Positions 5,515-6,306 of a stretch of 6,306 bases of DNA are shown here, one piece after another (position 1 is the stretch's first letter; each line of letters opens with the position of its first letter). A program made the translations under genes and the position numbers. The notes below the pieces were generated by a model. It ran no database searches and was not told the DNA's origin. It saw only the letters and a list, made by a program, of their open reading frames with translations. This DNA is from Methyloceanibacter sp. (lineage in GTDB: Bacteria; Pseudomonadota; Alphaproteobacteria; Rhizobiales; Methyloligellaceae): NCBI GenBank assembly GCA_016649675.1, contig JAENXG010000141.1, positions 1-6,306 on the forward strand. The letters are read 5' to 3'.

Positions 5515-6220
5515 CCTCATGCCGGAAACCGCACCTTCGCTCCGCGCGCACGTCCTCGTCTCGGGCCACGAGATGAGGCCGCTCGCTGCCGGTGCGCTCT
5601 ACTGGGAGGCTGAGGACACGCTTCTCGTGGCCGACCTGCATCTCGAGAAGGGCGCGGCCTTCGCGGCTCTCGGCATGCTGATCCCGCCTTATGACACCCG
5701 CACCACTCTGCAGCGCCTGGGCAAGGTGATCCGCGAGGTCGAGCCGTCCCGGGTGGTGGCGCTCGGCGACAGCTTCCACCGCAGCGAGCTGGCCGAAAAC
5801 CTCGCCGCCGACGACCTCAAGCTTCTGACCCGGCTGCAGCAGGGCCGCGAATGGTACTGGATCTGCGGCAATCACGATCCGTTTCTGCCGCCTTGCGTCG
5901 GCGGGACGGTCTGCACCACCCTCACCATTTGCGGCGTCACGCTGCGCCACGAGCCTTCCGACCATGGGTTGAGCCGCGAGATCGCCGGCCATCTCCATCC
6001 CGTCGCGCGCATCGCCAGGCGCGGCGCGGTGATCCGGCGCCGGTGCTTTGCCACCGACGGCAACCGCCTGGTGATGCCGGCCTTCGGCGCCTATGCGGGC
6101 GGGCTGAACGTGCTCGACCAGGCTTTCGGGCCTCTGTTCCTGCGCCACCGGCTCGAAGCGTGGATGATGGGACGGGCTGACGTGTATCCCGTGCTCGGCA
6201 GCCTGCTCATTCCGGACTAG
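5495..6220 (+). CDS. pdeM: Ligase-associated DNA damage response endonuclease PdeM (metallophosphoesterase)
   Basis: This 241-residue calcineurin-like metallophosphoesterase is of the PdeM type, encoded beside Lhr-like helicases and ATP-dependent ligases and predicted to act as a nuclease or phosphodiesterase in DNA repair. The metal-binding motifs are complete: VADLHLEKG (45-53, Asp47 and His49), LGDSFHR (90-96, Asp92 and His95), GNHDP (125-129), RHEP (151-154) and GHLHP (165-169). The conserved tail VMPAFGAYAGGLNVL (193-207) is typical of the subfamily. The ATG at 5495 lies inside the helicase end, with GGAGG (5478-5482) 12 nt upstream and GCGGAA closer. ATG 5519, just after the helicase stop, is an alternative without a ribosome site. 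The overlap indicates one transcript with coupled translation. Four cysteines (124, 134, 140, 146) cluster around the GNHDP loop; I do not recall these from relatives. Confidence 0.93.
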   Translation: MLRAKPDLMPETAPSLRAHVLVSGHEMRPLAAGALYWEAEDTLLVADLHLEKGAAFAALGMLIPPYDTRTTLQRLGKVIREVEPSRVVALGDSFHRSELAENLAADDLKLLTRLQQGREWYWICGNHDPFLPPCVGGTVCTTLTICGVTLRHEPSDHGLSREIAGHLHPVARIARRGAVIRRRCFATDGNRLVMPAFGAYAGGLNVLDQAFGPLFLRHRLEAWMMGRADVYPVLGSLLIPD

Positions 6221-6221
6221 A

Positions 6222-6266
6222 GCATGATCCGGAAAAGTGGGAACCGGTTTTCCGAAAAGATCATGC
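6222..6266. repeat. Hyphomicrobiales-type palindromic intergenic repeat
   Basis: The element begins one base after the pdeM stop. Outer arms GCATGATC (6222-6229) and GATCATGC (6259-6266) are perfect complements. Inner arms CGGAAAA (6230-6236) and TTTTCCG (6248-6254) are also perfect, and AACCGGTT (6242-6249) is a self-complementary core. As RNA it would fold into a long, interrupted hairpin. I recognise this sequence type as a high-copy intergenic repeat in rhizobial genomes but am unsure of its formal family name. Its place right after the last gene suggests an added role in 3' end stability or termination. There is no U-tract directly after it, so classical intrinsic termination is not clear. 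Confidence 0.8.
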
Positions 6267-6306
6267 GCGAATAAAGAGACTATTCCCGCCGGAAAACCGC
6301 CCAGCC
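6267..6306. other. Non-coding right edge
   Basis: Forty bases follow the palindromic repeat to the window edge. I see no start codon with a ribosome site, no hairpin with a T-run and no recognisable gene fragment. A short AT-richer stretch (about 6269-6284) is followed by GC-rich sequence. Confidence 0.4.

Noticed and set aside
2917..6220. Novel helicase-nuclease defence system
   Set aside because: The pair is recognisable as the ligase-associated helicase and PdeM of a predicted repair module, and no defence or mobile genes are nearby.

Overview
The window looks like chromosomal DNA of an alphaproteobacterium, most likely of the order Hyphomicrobiales (Rhizobiales). The grounds are GC-rich coding DNA with strong G/C bias at third codon positions, the type of proteins encoded (a class 2 PyrD preceded by a DUF952 protein, a DUF6460-like membrane protein, a LexA-like S24-type regulator start), and a palindromic GCATGATC...GATCATGC intergenic element at the right edge that I associate with this order. 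I do not name a genus.

Left part (1-662): two leftward genes. The window edge cuts the first, the N-terminal DNA-binding part of a probable HTH/S24-peptidase-type regulator (start near 94). Behind it lies a 153-bp AT-richer control region with a direct repeat around a -10-like hexamer. The second (547-248) encodes a 99-residue conserved protein of unknown function with a very strong ribosome binding site and a plausible sigma70-type promoter. A 115-bp divergent spacer separates it from the next unit.

Centre (663-2774): a compact rightward unit of a DUF952 protein, pyrD (quinone-dependent dihydroorotate dehydrogenase) and an ArsC-type reductase. The first two overlap by 4 bp and the next gap is 11 bp, so they are probably co-transcribed. 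A leftward gene for a 101-residue two-helix membrane protein converges on arsC, with 14 bp between the stop codons.

Right part (2775-6306): a divergent spacer with three tandem 14-bp units, each carrying a small palindrome, then a rightward pair: a ligase-associated Lhr-type DEXH helicase and PdeM metallophosphoesterase, overlapping by 20 bp. In many bacteria these two travel with an ATP-dependent DNA ligase and an MBL-fold exonuclease as a predicted DNA repair module. Here the ligase and exonuclease are not in the window, and the helicase has an unrelated gene immediately upstream. The window ends in the palindromic repeat just after the pdeM stop.

I see no RNA genes, insertion sequences, phage genes or CRISPR array. 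The window reads as ordinary core-genome sequence. The least explained points are the DUF952-pyrD-arsC unit, the split ligase-associated repair module with its repeat-bearing promoter region, and the uncharacterised 99-residue protein.
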